Part shown: positions 60,924-64,000 of the stretch, one piece after another
Position numbering within the stretch: the first letter of the stretch is position 1
Layout: each line of letters starts with the position of its first letter
Source of the DNA: Chitinophagaceae bacterium
GTDB lineage: Bacteria; Bacteroidota; Bacteroidia; Chitinophagales; Chitinophagaceae
Direction: 5' to 3'
NCBI GenBank assembly: GCA_016713965.1
Contig: JADJOC010000002.1
Location: 163,501-227,500 of the forward strand
DNA: 64,000 nucleotides
Made by a program: the position numbers and the translations under genes
The notes under the pieces: model-generated
What the model was told of the DNA's origin: nothing
The model's database searches: none
What the model saw: the letters and a program-made list of their open reading frames with translations, nothing else

Positions 60924-61067
60924 AAGAATGTAAGTCAAATTAGTTGATAATAACATGTTGATAGGATAACCTTCAACTTTTCTATAATCAATCTTTTTAA
61001 CTAAAATAATATAACATATTGGGAGTTGTAAAACTTTGTAAATTATGATTTATAAACTTTTCTATTT

Positions 61068-61093
61068 CCCTCCTTTGGAGGGGTTAGGGGAGG
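61068..61093. repeat. CCCTCC/GGAGGG hairpin repeat in the 23S-5S spacer
   Basis: CCCTCCTTTGGAGGG followed by GTTAGGGGAGG. A related block (CCTCTCCTTTAGAGAGG) lies inside the element at 23395. A repeat inside the rRNA spacer is unusual but the spacer is not under strong constraint. Confidence 0.55.
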
Positions 61094-61103
61094 TTATAAA
61101 AAA

Positions 61104-63981
<2,878 letters not shown>

Positions 63982-64000
63982 AAAAAATTAAATTACTGTT

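Overview
The window looks like a chromosomal segment of a low-GC Bacteroidota bacterium, most likely a member of the Chitinophagaceae or a close relative. This rests on a SusC/SusD pair, a T9SS-type C-terminal sorting domain on a secreted peptidase, GLPGLI and DUF5683 family proteins, DUF4878-like lipoproteins, the parA-parB-DUF5683-dapB gene order, and TAnnTTTG-type promoter boxes. I could not run any search, so family names rest on motifs and gene order.

Layout. 1-2400: end of a thioester reductase, a three-repeat protein and repeat-rich intergenic DNA. 2437-9700: clpC, a STAS protein, ribonuclease Z, an esterase, dapA, an L,D-transpeptidase-like protein and tRNA-Asp. 9904-23136: mostly housekeeping and envelope genes: accA, an oxidoreductase plus sugar transferase pair, an M1 peptidase, ispD, an isoaspartyl peptidase, a heptose-7-P kinase, an APC permease and an OmpH/Skp-like protein. 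23600-31736: an FAD oxidoreductase, phoH, a YiiX-like lipoprotein followed by an expanding family of small lipoproteins, IS copy A, crcB, ppa and a TauE half-transporter. 31916-39658: a secreted M36 peptidase, a very large multi-pass histidine kinase and mazG. 39901-47649: two secreted proteins, the susC-susD operon and IS copy B. 47924-60760: metallophosphoesterase, FMN reductase, UPF0173, parAB, DUF5683, dapB, a cysteine-rich mini-protein, GLPGLI, yidC, rplY, prs, radC and an HsdR_N-type nuclease. 60816-63981: 5S and a complete 23S rRNA on the minus strand.

Two things dominate interpretation. First, about twenty ordinary genes are split by single-base indels, nearly all in short homopolymers. 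The two IS copies differ from each other by five homopolymer indels and one substitution. The simplest reading is residual long-read sequencing error, so I annotate the reconstructed genes as single CDSs and give the site of each frameshift. Second, the most biologically interesting signals are: (i) both IS3-family copies sit between a stop codon and that gene's intrinsic terminator, at almost the same distance and in the same orientation; (ii) degenerate 7-bp-period repeats occur at four unrelated loci, one of them encoding a signal peptide; (iii) a 74-residue protein with nine Cys follows dapB; (iv) a transglutaminase-fold protein has Gly where the catalytic Cys should be; (v) a tandem duplication has carried along the 3' end of the neighbouring gene.

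I did not find a CRISPR array, prophage, obvious defence island or complete biosynthetic cluster.
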